From Pseudomonas protegens (GTDB taxonomy: Bacteria > Pseudomonadota > Gammaproteobacteria > Pseudomonadales > Pseudomonadaceae), in contig NZ_CP060201.1 in the NCBI RefSeq assembly GCF_013407925.2, forward strand, positions 186,001-250,000: a stretch of 64,000 nucleotides of DNA. Reading direction: 5' to 3'. Below are positions 38,633 through 47,163 of the stretch, piece after piece (position 1 is the stretch's first letter; each line of letters starts with the position of its first letter). Under the pieces are notes generated by a model, which did no database searches, was not told the DNA's origin, and saw only the letters and a list, made by a program, of their open reading frames with translations. The position numbers and the translations under genes are program-made.

Positions 38633-38762
38633 GTGGCGAGGGAGCTTGCTCGCGCTCGCCTGCGCAGCAGACGCAATCCCTGCCCCCCTCACTCCCTGAA
38701 ACACCGCGCCGTGCGGGTTTGGGGCGGCTGCGCCGCCCAGCGGGAGCAAGCTCCCTCGCCAC
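38633..38762. repeat. REPIN: inverted REP pair (GTGGCGAGGGAGCTTGCTCG type)
   Basis: GTGGCGAGGGAGCTTGCTCG (38633-38652) and its inverse CGGGAGCAAGCTCCCTCGCC (38741-38760) bracket about 90 bases. Located between the convergent DeoR and hydrolase genes, a usual site for such elements. The REP sequence differs from the element at 34.6 kb. Confidence 0.85.
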
Positions 38763-38781
38763 CAAGAGCGCGCAGTGGCCG

Positions 38782-39849
38782 CTAGCGGTGTTTCTCGGTG
38801 GCGGCCATGAACTGCGCCAGCTCGCGGGCATAGAACCGGGCCATGCCGGTGGTGCCATGCCCGCGGGTTTCGGCGCTGGCGGGAATCAGCAGCAGGCGGG
38901 CATCCTTGACCTGCCTGAGCGCCGCTTGCAGGGTGCCGGTTTCCGGCGGGTTGCGCTCATCGTCCGCCGAGTTGATCACCAGCACCGGGGCCTGGATCCT
39001 GCCCAGGCCCGGCGCGGCGTTGTAGTCCGCCGACGACTGCCACTGGTAGATGAAGTCGTTGGCATCGGCGGTCTGCGGCGCCTTGAGGCGTTCATCCACC
39101 AGTGTGTCGGCCTGGGCCCGGGTCGGCGCCAGGGCCTGATAGGCCAGGGTGCCGCCACTGGTGCCGGTGGCGAACAGCGCGTTGGCCAGGCGCAGGGACG
39201 GCGGCTGTTGCCGATAGTTGCCCTGCTCCCAGGCCGGGTCCTGCTTGATCGACTCCACCAGCAGGCGGCGCATCATCCAGTTGCGCGACGCCATCTCGGT
39301 GGGCTGCGAGGCCATGGGCACCAGGGCGTCCATCATCTGCGGCCAGTTCTGGCCCCAGAGCCAGGTCTGCATGCCGCCCATCGAGTTGCCGATGACCAGC
39401 CGCAGATGCTTGACTCCCAACCCTTCGGTGACCAGCCGGTACTGGGCCTGGACCATGTCGTCATAGTTGTATTGGGGAAAGCGCGCGCGCAGGCCATCGG
39501 ACGGTTTGCTCGACTGGCCGACGCCAATGCCGTCGGTGGCAATGATGTAGTACTTGCTCGCGTCCAGAGGCTGCCCCGGGCCGAACAGTTCGCCGCCAAA
39601 GTCCTTGCTCAACAGGTCGCTGGCCGGCCGGTAGGTGCCGTGCAGGTAGAGGATCGCCGGGTGCTTGGGGTTGCCCAGGGTGATGTAGTGCAGTTTCAGG
39701 TTGGCCAGTTGCTGGCCGTTGTGAAAGGTGAATTGCGCGGCGACCCAATCGCCCTCGGTGGCCGGCGGCAAGCTCGCGGCGGCAGCCAGGGACATACCGC
39801 CCAGGGACAAAATCAGGCCGAGCGCGGCCCGGCAGGCAAGACGCTGCAT
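38782..39849 (-). CDS. Secreted alpha/beta hydrolase, homoserine acetyltransferase-like
   Basis: 355 residues. Signal peptide ends near LAAAA-SLPP. The fold resembles MetX/homoserine O-acetyltransferase-type alpha/beta hydrolases: nucleophile Ser in VIGNSMGGMQTWLW, acid in VINSADDERNPPE, and His near SAETRGHGTTG. A signal peptide is unusual for MetX, so this is more likely a periplasmic esterase/hydrolase. AGGAG precedes ATG 39849. It separates the DeoR regulator from its presumed operon and is transcribed in the same direction as that operon. Confidence 0.82.
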   Translation of the reverse strand: MQRLACRAALGLILSLGGMSLAAAASLPPATEGDWVAAQFTFHNGQQLANLKLHYITLGNPKHPAILYLHGTYRPASDLLSKDFGGELFGPGQPLDASKYYIIATDGIGVGQSSKPSDGLRARFPQYNYDDMVQAQYRLVTEGLGVKHLRLVIGNSMGGMQTWLWGQNWPQMMDALVPMASQPTEMASRNWMMRRLLVESIKQDPAWEQGNYRQQPPSLRLANALFATGTSGGTLAYQALAPTRAQADTLVDERLKAPQTADANDFIYQWQSSADYNAAPGLGRIQAPVLVINSADDERNPPETGTLQAALRQVKDARLLLIPASAETRGHGTTGMARFYARELAQFMAATEKHR

Positions 39850-39915
39850 GGGAAAACTCCTGTGTTTATCGCTACCGTTCGTGGCCTTCGTACCCTCTGT
39901 AGCCGCTGCCGCAGG

Positions 39916-40097
39916 CTGCGCAAGGCACCGCAGGGGCCTCGGCGACCGGGGAATCGCTGCGAGCCTACGGCTCGTTCGCAGCCTTCGGCAGCGGCTACAT
40001 AAAGCGCTGCGCAAGGCACCGCAGGGGCCTCGGCGATCGGGGAATCGCTGAGAGCCTGCGGCTCGTTCGCAGCCTTCGGCAGCGGCTACATAAAGCG
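39916..40097. repeat. Tandem duplication of a 91-bp intergenic repeat
   Basis: Two near-identical 91-base units start at 39916 and 40007 (beginning CTGCGCAAGGCACCGCAGGG and ending GGCTACATAAAGCG) and a third begins at 40098 but diverges after six bases. They differ at only a few positions. Each unit contains arms of the widespread Pseudomonas motif TGTAGCCGCTGCCG. Upstream of the hydrolase gene; no coding potential. Confidence 0.85.
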
Positions 40098-40146
40098 CTG
40101 CGCGACGTTCCCCAGATAACTTTTCCTGCGCAACCTGCAGTAGCGG

Positions 40147-40944
40147 CTACACCGCCGAGCCTTGGCGCGCCTGCCAGTCGCGCAGCCATTGCAGGCCGGC
40201 GGAGGTGTCGCCGCGAGGGCGGTATTCGCAACCGACCCAGCCGTCATAGCCGAGCTCGTCCAGCAGTTGGAACAGGTAGGAATAATTCAGCTCGCCAAGA
40301 TCCGGCTCGTGACGATCCGGCACCCCGGCGATCTGGATATGGCCGATGCCCGCCAGGTCGCGGCGCAGTTTGACCGCCAGGTCGCCTTCGACGATCTGGC
40401 AGTGGTAGCAGTCGAATTGCACCTTGAGGTTGGCCGCGCCGACTTCCTTGCAAATCGCCTGGGCCTGATCCTGGCGGTTGAGGAAGAAGCCCGGCATGTC
40501 CCGGGTGTTGATCGGCTCCAGCAGCACCGTGACCCCGACCTTGGCCGCCTGGGTCGCGGCGTGGGCCAGGTTCTCCAGGTACACGGCGTGATGGCGGGCC
40601 CGATCATCTTCCGACGGCAACAGGCCGGCCATCACGTGGATCCGCGAATTGCCCAGCACCGCGGCATATTCCAGGGCCTTGTCGAAACCCTGGCGGAACT
40701 CCTGCTCGCGCCCGGGCAGGGAGACGATGCCGCGCTCCCCCGCCGCCCAGTCACCGGGCGGTGCGTTGAACAGGGCCTGCTGCAGGCCGTGATCGTCCAG
40801 GCGCTGTTTGAGCACCTGAGGGCTGTAGTCGTAGGGAAACAGATACTCCACGGCCGTGAAGCCGTCCGCCGCAGCGGCGGCGAAACGCTCAAGAAAGTCA
40901 TGTTCCGGGTAGAGCATGCTGAGGTTGGCAGCAAAACGAGGCAT
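40147..40944 (-). CDS. otnI: 2-oxo-tetronate isomerase (hydroxypyruvate isomerase family)
   Basis: 265 residues, AP-endonuclease-2-like TIM barrel. Conserved segments: [55 protein letters not shown] and [10 protein letters not shown], which hold the metal-binding Glu/Asp/His/Glu set. In the L-threonate pathway it converts 2-oxo-tetronate to 3-oxo-tetronate. AGGAG precedes ATG 40944. It is the last gene of the leftward ltnD-otnK-otnC-gntP-otnI cluster. Confidence 0.88.
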   Translation of the reverse strand: MPRFAANLSMLYPEHDFLERFAAAAADGFTAVEYLFPYDYSPQVLKQRLDDHGLQQALFNAPPGDWAAGERGIVSLPGREQEFRQGFDKALEYAAVLGNSRIHVMAGLLPSEDDRARHHAVYLENLAHAATQAAKVGVTVLLEPINTRDMPGFFLNRQDQAQAICKEVGAANLKVQFDCYHCQIVEGDLAVKLRRDLAGIGHIQIAGVPDRHEPDLGELNYSYLFQLLDELGYDGWVGCEYRPRGDTSAGLQWLRDWQARQGSAV

Positions 40945-40965
40945 GGGAACTCCTGGGGCAAAGGG

Positions 40966-42429
40966 TCAGACAAACGGCCAGATCAGCAGGGTAATACAGA
41001 ACCCCAAGGTGCCGAGCAAAGTGGTAATCACGGTCCAGGTACGCAGGCCATCGGCGACGTTGAGCCCGGCCAGCTTGGTGAAGATCCAGTACCCGGCGTC
41101 GTTGATATGGGACATGGCCAGCCCGCCACCGCCCATGGCCAGGCACAGCAGGGCCATGTGGTTGGGACTCAGGTTGAGGGTGGCGATCAGCGGCGCGATG
41201 ATCCCGGCAGTGGTCACCAGGGCCACGGTGGTCGAGCCCTGCACCGCGCGCAGCAGCATGGTCAGCAAGAAGCCCAGGGCCAGGACCGGCAGGCCGGTGG
41301 TGCGCAGCAGGTCGGAGACTACCGCGCCAATCCCGGTGTCCACCAGGACCTTGCCGAACACCCCGCCGGCACCAGCGATCAGGATCACCATGGCCACCCC
41401 GGGCAAGGCCGAGCCGATCACATCGGAGACCTGGCTGCGGCTCCAGCCACGGCGCGAGCCCAGCAGCCAGGCACACAGCAAGGTGTCCAGCAGCAACGCC
41501 ACCAGCGGCGCGCCGAGCACGGTCAAGACCCCGCGCAGGGTGGATTCCACCGGCAGCAAGGAGGTGGCCAGGGTGCCCAGCAGGATCAGCACGATGGGCA
41601 GCAGGATCAGGCTGACGATCAGGCCGAACCCCGGTGGCGGCGCTGGCGGCAGTTTCGCCGCCAGGCTACCGGTGGATTCCTCCAGGCCCATGTGGGCCAC
41701 GGCGGCCATTGCCTGGGGGCTGGCCGGTTGTTCGGCGCCGTTGTTCCAGGCCGCCAGGTCTTCGTTGGTGACGTGAGGACCGTAGACTTCAGCGCGGATA
41801 TCGTCGGTCATCGGGTAGTTGCGCCGGGTCATGCGCCCGGCCACGCGGTAGCCGACATAGCACAGCAGCGCGGTCAGCGGCAGGCCGAACATCAGCACCC
41901 GGCCCAGGTCCGCCCCCAGTTGGCTGGCCGCCGCCACCGCGCCCGGATGGGGCGGCAGGAAGGCGTGCACGGTGAGCAGCGCGGCGCACATCGGCAAGGC
42001 GAACACCAGCAGCGGCTTGCGCGCGCTGCGGGCCACGCCGTAGGCCAGGGGCATGAGGATGATCACCCCGACCTCGAAGAACACCGGCACGCCGATGATG
42101 AACCCGGCCATGGTCAGGGCCAGGGGCGTGCGGCGGTTGCCGAAGCGTTCGATCAGGGTCTTGGCCAGGGCCTCGGCGCCGCCAGAGAGCTCGATGATGC
42201 GGCCGATCATGGCGCCCAGGGCGATGATGATGGCGATGTGGCCCAGGGTCTTGCCCATACCGCCTTCGATGGTGGCCACCAGCTCCGCCGGTTTCACCCC
42301 GGCCACCAGGGCCACCAGGATGCTCACCAGCATCAGCGCGACAAAGGGCTGGAACTTGTACTTGAGCACCAGGAACAGCAACAGGGCGATGCCGGCCCCG
42401 GCGGTGATCATCAGAATCAGCGGGCTCAT
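40966..42429 (-). CDS. GntP-family gluconate/acid-sugar permease
   Basis: 487 residues, about 12 membrane helices. GntP features: GFIIGVPVFFEVGVIILMPL, TVHAFLPPHPGAVAAA and LLRAVQGSTTVALVTTAGI. Position inside the threonate operon (as ygbN in enterobacteria) indicates uptake of L-threonate or a related four-carbon acid. Start ATG 42429 is chosen because the protein N terminus MSPLILMITAGAGIALL is typical; the ribosome site is weak. 187 bases separate it from otnC. Confidence 0.9.
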   Translation of the reverse strand: MSPLILMITAGAGIALLLFLVLKYKFQPFVALMLVSILVALVAGVKPAELVATIEGGMGKTLGHIAIIIALGAMIGRIIELSGGAEALAKTLIERFGNRRTPLALTMAGFIIGVPVFFEVGVIILMPLAYGVARSARKPLLVFALPMCAALLTVHAFLPPHPGAVAAASQLGADLGRVLMFGLPLTALLCYVGYRVAGRMTRRNYPMTDDIRAEVYGPHVTNEDLAAWNNGAEQPASPQAMAAVAHMGLEESTGSLAAKLPPAPPPGFGLIVSLILLPIVLILLGTLATSLLPVESTLRGVLTVLGAPLVALLLDTLLCAWLLGSRRGWSRSQVSDVIGSALPGVAMVILIAGAGGVFGKVLVDTGIGAVVSDLLRTTGLPVLALGFLLTMLLRAVQGSTTVALVTTAGIIAPLIATLNLSPNHMALLCLAMGGGGLAMSHINDAGYWIFTKLAGLNVADGLRTWTVITTLLGTLGFCITLLIWPFV

Positions 42430-42616
42430 TGGGCAAGCCCCCCACACAGTGGCTGGCAGGTGTGGCAGGTGACGCTGGAACCCGTAAAGCAAATGCAGTC
42501 ATTCATCTCGGGAAGTCCTGTTGTTATTGTTTTTTACCGGCAAGCCGCTGCCCACGGGAGTCCTGTCAGGGCTCCCGGGGAGGGGCTTGCATCAAGCGTT
42601 GGCAGTGGTGTTGCGG

Positions 42617-43255
42617 TTACCAGGCGGCGCCGAAAGCGTCCCGCAGTTCGTCCAGCGCGGCCTGGTCCAGAGGTGCCGGGCGCGGCTGGGTGAGCAGCCA
42701 CAGGCGCGCGGTTTCCTCCAGTTCCTCCAGGGCGTAGCTGGCCTTGGACACGCTGCTTTCCCAGACCACCGGGCCCAGGCGTTCAAGCATCACCCCACGT
42801 ACCCGGTTGGCCAGTTGCGCCACCTGCTCGGCGACCTTGGGCGAACCCGGACGCTGGTAGCCGATCAGCGGGATGTGCCCGACCTTCATCACCTGGTACG
42901 GGGTCAGCGGCGGCAGGATGTCGTCGTCGCGCCAGACCCCGGCCAGGGTCAGGGCCACCAGGTGAGTGGAATGGGTGTGCACCACCCCGCCCACCCCCGG
43001 ATTGCGGTCATACACCTGACGATGCAGGGCCAGGGTCTTGGACGGCTTGTCGCCGCTGACCCACTCCCCCGCCAGGTTGACCTTGGCGATGGCCGCCGGA
43101 TCCAGGCGCCCGAGGCAGACGTCGGTGGGGGTGATCAGCCAGCCATCGTCGAGCCGCGCGCTGATGTTGCCGGCGCTGCCCACGGTGTAGCCGCGTTGAT
43201 AGAGGCTGCGGCCAACGTCGCAGATTTCTTCGCGCAGGGCGTTTTCCCGGCTCAT
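42617..43255 (-). CDS. otnC: 3-oxo-tetronate 4-phosphate decarboxylase (class II aldolase family)
   Basis: 212 residues, class II aldolase/adducin fold. Metal ligands are visible in GGVVHTHSTHLVAL; GSAGNISARLDDGWLITPT is the phosphate-binding N-terminal segment. It decarboxylates 3-oxo-tetronate 4-phosphate to dihydroxyacetone phosphate. ATG 43255 overlaps the stop of otnK (ATGA). Confidence 0.9.
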   Translation of the reverse strand: MSRENALREEICDVGRSLYQRGYTVGSAGNISARLDDGWLITPTDVCLGRLDPAAIAKVNLAGEWVSGDKPSKTLALHRQVYDRNPGVGGVVHTHSTHLVALTLAGVWRDDDILPPLTPYQVMKVGHIPLIGYQRPGSPKVAEQVAQLANRVRGVMLERLGPVVWESSVSKASYALEELEETARLWLLTQPRPAPLDQAALDELRDAFGAAW

Positions 43256-44544
43256 GGCTGACCTCCGGCCAGTTGGCCCAGGGCCTTGCTGAAAAAGTCG
43301 CGACCGCCGAAGTTGCCGGATTTCAGCGCCAGGGCCAGGGGCTCGCCGCCGCTGCTGACCGTGGCCGGCACCCCGGGATCGATCTGCGCGCCGATCTGCA
43401 ACAGGCGCACGCCCAGGGCCTTGACCACCGCCCCCGAGGTTTCGCCGCCAGCCACCACAAAGCGCCGCACACCGTTGTCCCGCAGGCCGCGGGCGATCTC
43501 GCCCAGGGCGTTCTCCACCAGGGCCCCGGCGCGCTCGACGCCCAATTGGCGCTGCACCGCCTTGACCTGCTCCGGGGTGCTGGTGGCGTAGATCAGCACG
43601 GTGTCTTGCTGGGCCTGAACAAAGGCCAGGGCCTGGGCCACCACCGGCTCCCCCGCCGCCAGGGCCAGGGGATCGATGCGCAGGGCTGGACGCTCGGCTT
43701 CCAGCCAGGCGTCCACCTGGGCATTGGTGGCCGCCGAGGCGCTGCCGGCCAGCACCACTTCGCCACCGGCCACCGACGGCAGGCTCGCGGCATCCAGGTC
43801 CCGCAACTTGCCGGCGCGGCGGAAATTCTCCGGCAGGCCCAGGGCCAACCCGGAACCGCCGGTCAACAACGGCAGGTCGGCGCAGGCGGCGCCAAGGGTA
43901 TAGAGGTCGGCATCGGACAGCGCATCGGCAATCGCCATGGCGACGCCCTTTTGCCGCAGCTCGGCGATCTTCGCCCGCACCGCGTCCACGCCCTGGGCCA
44001 CGCTGTCGTAGCGCAGCAGGCCCACCGGCAGCGTGGTCTGCGCCTGCAGCACGCGCACCAGGTTGGCGTCGGTCATCGGCGTCAGCGGGTGATGCTGCAT
44101 GCCCGACTCGTTGAGCAACTGGTCCTGGACAAACAGGTGGCCACGGAAAATCGTCCGGCCGTTCTCCGGAAACGCCGGGCAGGCCAGGGTGAAGTCGCTG
44201 CCCAGGGCCTTGAGCAGCGCCTCGCTGACCTGACCGATATTGCCCGCCGCGGTGGAGTCGAAGGTCGAGCAGTACTTGAAGAAGATCTGTTCGCAGCCTT
44301 GCTCGCGCAGCCATTGCAGGGCCGCCAGGGATTCGGCCACGGCCTCGCCCACCGGGGTGGTGCGGGACTTCAGGGCGATCACCACGGCGTCGGCATCCAG
44401 GCCGGCGGCCACTTCGGCGCTGGGAATGCCAATGCTCTGCACGGTGCGCATGCCGCCGCGCACCAGCATGTTGGCCAGGTCGGTGGCACCGGTGAAGTCA
44501 TCGGCGATGCAGCCCAGCAACGGGCGTGGATTGGAAGTGCTCAT
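43252..44544 (-). CDS. otnK: 3-oxo-tetronate kinase (DUF1537 / OtnK)
   Basis: 430 residues, four-carbon acid sugar kinase. The N-terminal substrate domain has GCIADDFTGATDLANML and ALKSRTTPV; the C-terminal nucleotide domain has VVAGGETSGAVVKAL. It phosphorylates 3-oxo-tetronate before decarboxylation by OtnC. GAGGAG precedes ATG 44544. Ten bases downstream of ltnD and overlapping otnC. Confidence 0.92.
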   Translation of the reverse strand: MSTSNPRPLLGCIADDFTGATDLANMLVRGGMRTVQSIGIPSAEVAAGLDADAVVIALKSRTTPVGEAVAESLAALQWLREQGCEQIFFKYCSTFDSTAAGNIGQVSEALLKALGSDFTLACPAFPENGRTIFRGHLFVQDQLLNESGMQHHPLTPMTDANLVRVLQAQTTLPVGLLRYDSVAQGVDAVRAKIAELRQKGVAMAIADALSDADLYTLGAACADLPLLTGGSGLALGLPENFRRAGKLRDLDAASLPSVAGGEVVLAGSASAATNAQVDAWLEAERPALRIDPLALAAGEPVVAQALAFVQAQQDTVLIYATSTPEQVKAVQRQLGVERAGALVENALGEIARGLRDNGVRRFVVAGGETSGAVVKALGVRLLQIGAQIDPGVPATVSSGGEPLALALKSGNFGGRDFFSKALGQLAGGQP

Positions 44545-44554
44545 AAAAGACTCC

Positions 44555-45460
44555 TCAAACGGCATCGGGCTTGGCCACGGGCAGCTCGATGCCCGGGAAG
44601 ATCTTGATCACCGCCGAGTCGTCCTCGCGACCGAAACCGGCGCTGGAGGCCTGCATGAACATCTGGTGCGCGGTGGCCGACAGCGGCAGCGGGAATTTGC
44701 TGGCGCGGGCGGTATCCAGCACCAGGCCCAGGTCCTTGACGAAGATGTCCACCGCGGACAACGGCGTGTAGTCGGCCTTGAGGATATGCGGCACGCGGTT
44801 CTCGAACATCCAGGAATTGCCGGCGCTGTGGGTGATCACCTCGTACAGGGCATCGGCATCCACCCCTTCGCGCAGGCCCAGGGCCATGGCTTCGGCGGAG
44901 GCGGCAATGTGCACCCCGGCCAGCAACTGATTGATGATCTTGACCTTGGAGCCCAGGCCATGGGCATCCCCCAGGCGATAGACCTTGCCGGCCATGCCCG
45001 CGAGGATCGCCACGGCCTTGGCGTAAGCGGCGGCCGGGCCGGAAGTCATCATGGTCATCTCGCCGGCGGCGGCCTTGGCCGCGCCCCCGGAGATCGGCGC
45101 ATCCAGATAGAGCAGGCCCTGGGCCTCAAGGCGCTGGCCCAAGTCCACGGCGTAGGTCGGGGCCACGGTGGCGCAACCGATCACCAGGCTGCCGGGGCGC
45201 AGTGCCGCCACCGCCCCGCCCTCACCGAACAGCACGCTCTCGGTCTGCTCGGCGTTGACCACCACGCTGATGATCACTTCGCACTGCTCTGCCAACTGCG
45301 CGGCCGAGGCGCAGGCCACGCCGCCTTCGGCGGCAAACTGCTCGGTGACCGCCGCGCGCACGTCACAGGCGTGCACCTTGAAGCCGCTGCGCAGCAACGA
45401 GCGGGCGATGCCCAGGCCCATGGCGCCAAGACCGATGACACCGACATTGTTGTTATTCAT
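44555..45460 (-). CDS. ltnD: L-threonate 2-dehydrogenase (beta-hydroxyacid dehydrogenase family)
   Basis: 301 residues. Rossmann motif GVIGLGAMGLGIA at the N terminus, substrate segment LDAPISGGAAKA (120-131) and catalytic K174 in VKIINQL. The neighbouring otnK, otnC, otnI and gntP identify the substrate as L-threonate (giving 2-oxo-tetronate with NAD+). CTGGAG lies upstream of ATG 45460. First gene of the operon. Confidence 0.9.
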   Translation of the reverse strand: MNNNNVGVIGLGAMGLGIARSLLRSGFKVHACDVRAAVTEQFAAEGGVACASAAQLAEQCEVIISVVVNAEQTESVLFGEGGAVAALRPGSLVIGCATVAPTYAVDLGQRLEAQGLLYLDAPISGGAAKAAAGEMTMMTSGPAAAYAKAVAILAGMAGKVYRLGDAHGLGSKVKIINQLLAGVHIAASAEAMALGLREGVDADALYEVITHSAGNSWMFENRVPHILKADYTPLSAVDIFVKDLGLVLDTARASKFPLPLSATAHQMFMQASSAGFGREDDSAVIKIFPGIELPVAKPDAV

Positions 45461-46018
45461 GGGGGACTCCAGAGAGGGACCGCAAGCGTGCCGCGCCGCA
45501 CGGGCGCCGGCCGCAAACCGGACAGGACAGGGAAACCCGGACAGACGGTCCGGCACATGCACAAGGTTGAGTGGCAACAGGCGCGGCCAGCGCAGCCGCG
45601 GACCACGGGCGCAGGGCCCCTGGGGCAGACGCGGGAGAAGGCAGGAGTGAATCGATCATCGTGGCCATCCTGTTGCTGTTGTTATCAGGTTGAACGTTGG
45701 CTGTGACCGATCATCCACTAATGAACGGATTATGTGAAGATATTTTTCAATCTAACATTTTTTAACATCACCATTTCCTGCCCCCCGCCCCGACTCTCGT
45801 GGTCGCCGCTGGTCGGAACGACGCGGTCCGGGCGCCGCGGACTGCTACAACCATTCACAGCCCTGATCTGGATCAGCATTGAGCGCAAGATCCTGGCCGA
45901 GGCTCAGGACAGGTGATGGCGGACTGGCGGTAGCGCCCTTCATCGCAACCCCGTTGACGCTCCCCGTGACCAGGGGCTCAATGGCCCACTCGTTATGCTT
46001 GGACAAGGATGATTCAAC
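45461..46018. other. Gene-free control region upstream of ltnD
   Basis: 558 bases between divergent genes. 45700-45780 is strikingly AT-rich for this genome and is the likely promoter/operator zone of the threonate operon; it includes the TAACAT direct repeat listed separately. The rest is GC-rich without coding signs. The right part must contain the promoter for the 116-residue gene at 46019. Confidence 0.5.
45753..45768. promoter_or_regulatory. Candidate operator: TAACAT direct repeat with 10-bp period
   Basis: TAACAT-TTTT-TAACAT (minus strand ATGTTA-AAAA-ATGTTA) lies about 295 bases upstream of the ltnD start in the AT-rich interval. Direct hexamer repeats one helical turn apart are a plausible DeoR-family binding site. 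No binding evidence; pattern found by eye. Confidence 0.35.
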
Positions 46019-46369
46019 ATGGCAAAGATCGAAGTTCTATCGGGCGATTTTCTGCAAGGCGCCGGCGAGTACCGGCACGGCACCTTCAGGCTCAAGACGG
46101 TATTCAACAGCGCCGGTGTCGAGGTCAAGGCGTCGGCCTTCAAAAGCCTGGAGATCGCCACTGAAGGCCCCGTCGCCAACAAGGACGCCTTCGGTTATGG
46201 CGTGGCCGGCGCCATGCTGCTGGGGCCGGTCGGCGCGATTGCCGGTTACCTGATGGCGGGGACGGAAAACGAGGTGACCTTCATCGGCACCCTCAAGGAT
46301 GGCCGGCAACTGATGGCCGCCACCGACAGCAACACTTACAAGGACATCTCCCGGCACGTGCTGAATTGA
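46019..46369 (+). CDS. Conserved-looking small protein, function unknown
   Basis: 116 residues. N-terminal beta-rich part (IEVLSGDFLQGAGEYRHGTFRL), a central Gly-rich hydrophobic segment (YGVAGAMLLGPVGAIAGYLM, about 60-80) that could be a membrane hairpin or glycine-zipper, and a short C-terminal domain (EVTFIGTLKDGRQLMAATD). No signal peptide. The family is not named here. Followed by an excellent terminator, so it is monocistronic. Confidence 0.7.
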   Translation: MAKIEVLSGDFLQGAGEYRHGTFRLKTVFNSAGVEVKASAFKSLEIATEGPVANKDAFGYGVAGAMLLGPVGAIAGYLMAGTENEVTFIGTLKDGRQLMAATDSNTYKDISRHVLN

Positions 46370-46388
46370 TCTTCGGCAAAGTTGTATC

Positions 46389-46428
46389 AAGTGCTCATGA
46401 CATCCGGTCGCTGTCATGAGCACTTTTT
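46389..46428 (+). terminator. Strong Rho-independent terminator
   Basis: AAGTGCTCATGACA / TGTCATGAGCACTT, a perfect 14-bp stem with a 9-base loop followed by a T-run, 20 bases after the stop of the 116-residue gene. Confidence 0.9.
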
Positions 46429-46570
46429 CATTACCCCTCGTTATATATGCCGGTCTATTGCACTACCCAACTTAGTCGCTTAGCTGAACCTCAGCTGAAA
46501 CTTCATCGCCGAATACTCTTTCAAGACAATTTAACCTTGACTCCCGGGACCCTCCTGAGTACATTGCGCG

Positions 46571-46593
46571 GGCCGGGCAAACCGGCCTTTTTT
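46571..46593 (+). terminator. Rho-independent terminator with no gene directly upstream
   Basis: GGCCGG-GCAAA-CCGGCC followed by six T. The nearest upstream gene already has its own terminator at 46389-46428, so this one ends a separate short transcript or serves as an attenuator for the mgtA leader. Confidence 0.85.
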
Positions 46594-46738
46594 CAACTCA
46601 CTAAAGAAGCCAATGGACACAGTATCTAGACGCTGTCTGGTCACTGCCGCTGCGCAGCGCCAGGCACCCCTGAACAATGACGGGACTCGACTCCGCGGTC
46701 GGGTGAGCTGCGCTAGGGCTTGACGCTCCAACGTAACT

Positions 46739-46770
46739 TGCCTCCCCGGAACCAGTCCGGTCACGAGGCA
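46739..46770 (+). promoter_or_regulatory. Hairpin that pairs with the ribosome site of the 95-residue ORF
   Basis: TGCCTC (46739-46744) pairs with GAGGCA (46765-46770) and CCGGA (46746-46750) with TCCGG (46756-46760). The GAGG in the 3' arm is the Shine-Dalgarno sequence for ATG 46777, so folding would block initiation. Suggests translational control (ion- or temperature-sensitive); mechanism is inference. Confidence 0.5.
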
Positions 46771-46776
46771 CGAGTT

Positions 46777-47064
46777 ATGCACTTCACATCTTCTGTAATG
46801 CCCGGCGTACGCGCCTTCGCTGCAACCATGCGGGTCCGGCTGTGCCGTGAGCCCAAGGCACTGGCGCGCTCCCCCTTCTCCTCTGTTTCGCCCACACCCG
46901 CCACCGCCCTGCGGGCCAATTGGCGCGTCTGCCCGATGACCGGCCAGCTGCAGCAACGCTGGAGCCTGGACGACAGCCAGGAGCCGCAGAGTCGGGGCGC
47001 GGCCCTGCTGCGGCAGGCCGGACTGATCTTCGGCCTGTACCTCGGGGCGCGCACTTACCCATAA
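46777..47064 (+). CDS. Small protein upstream of mgtA, unknown function
   Basis: 95 residues from ATG 46777 (GAGG 6 bases upstream). Basic N-terminal half (VRLCREPKALARSPF, SPTPATAL) and a C-terminal part WRVCPMTGQLQQRWSLDDSQEPQSR followed by a hydrophobic LLRQAGLIFGLYLG. It might be a leader-encoded small protein or a separate regulator of MgtA. Composition is less biased than host genes, so it may instead be part of an untranslated leader. No family recognised. Confidence 0.45.
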   Translation: MHFTSSVMPGVRAFAATMRVRLCREPKALARSPFSSVSPTPATALRANWRVCPMTGQLQQRWSLDDSQEPQSRGAALLRQAGLIFGLYLGARTYP

Positions 47065-47163
47065 ATCAACGGTCGCTTTCCGTTGTTTGCACACAAACTT
47101 CTTACTTGGAAGTTTGACGGCATCTTATTGCCTTCTCGTTAATAAAACTTGCTGGAGAAAGTT

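Larger units (their letters stand above)
46429..46776 (+). other. Leader/intergenic region ahead of the mgtA locus
   Basis: 348 bases without a convincing gene. A TATATA-like -10 occurs near 46443, followed by an inverted repeat (AGCTGAACCTCAGCT near 46481) and a classical terminator at 46571-46593. This arrangement would make a roughly 140-base terminated transcript: a small RNA or an attenuated leader. The segment after it folds into the SD-masking hairpin at 46739-46770. No named riboswitch was recognised. Confidence 0.45.

Noticed and set aside
39916..40140. Tandem repeats considered as a CRISPR array
   Set aside because: Unit is 91 bp with no unique spacers and no cas genes; it is a duplicated intergenic repeat.
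40162..42693. 843-codon frame opposite otnI and gntP
   Set aside because: Low-complexity shadow; operon on the other strand is clear.
46681..46776. M-box or yybP-ykoY riboswitch upstream of mgtA
   Set aside because: The sequence lacks the conserved cores of both classes; only a local SD hairpin can be supported.
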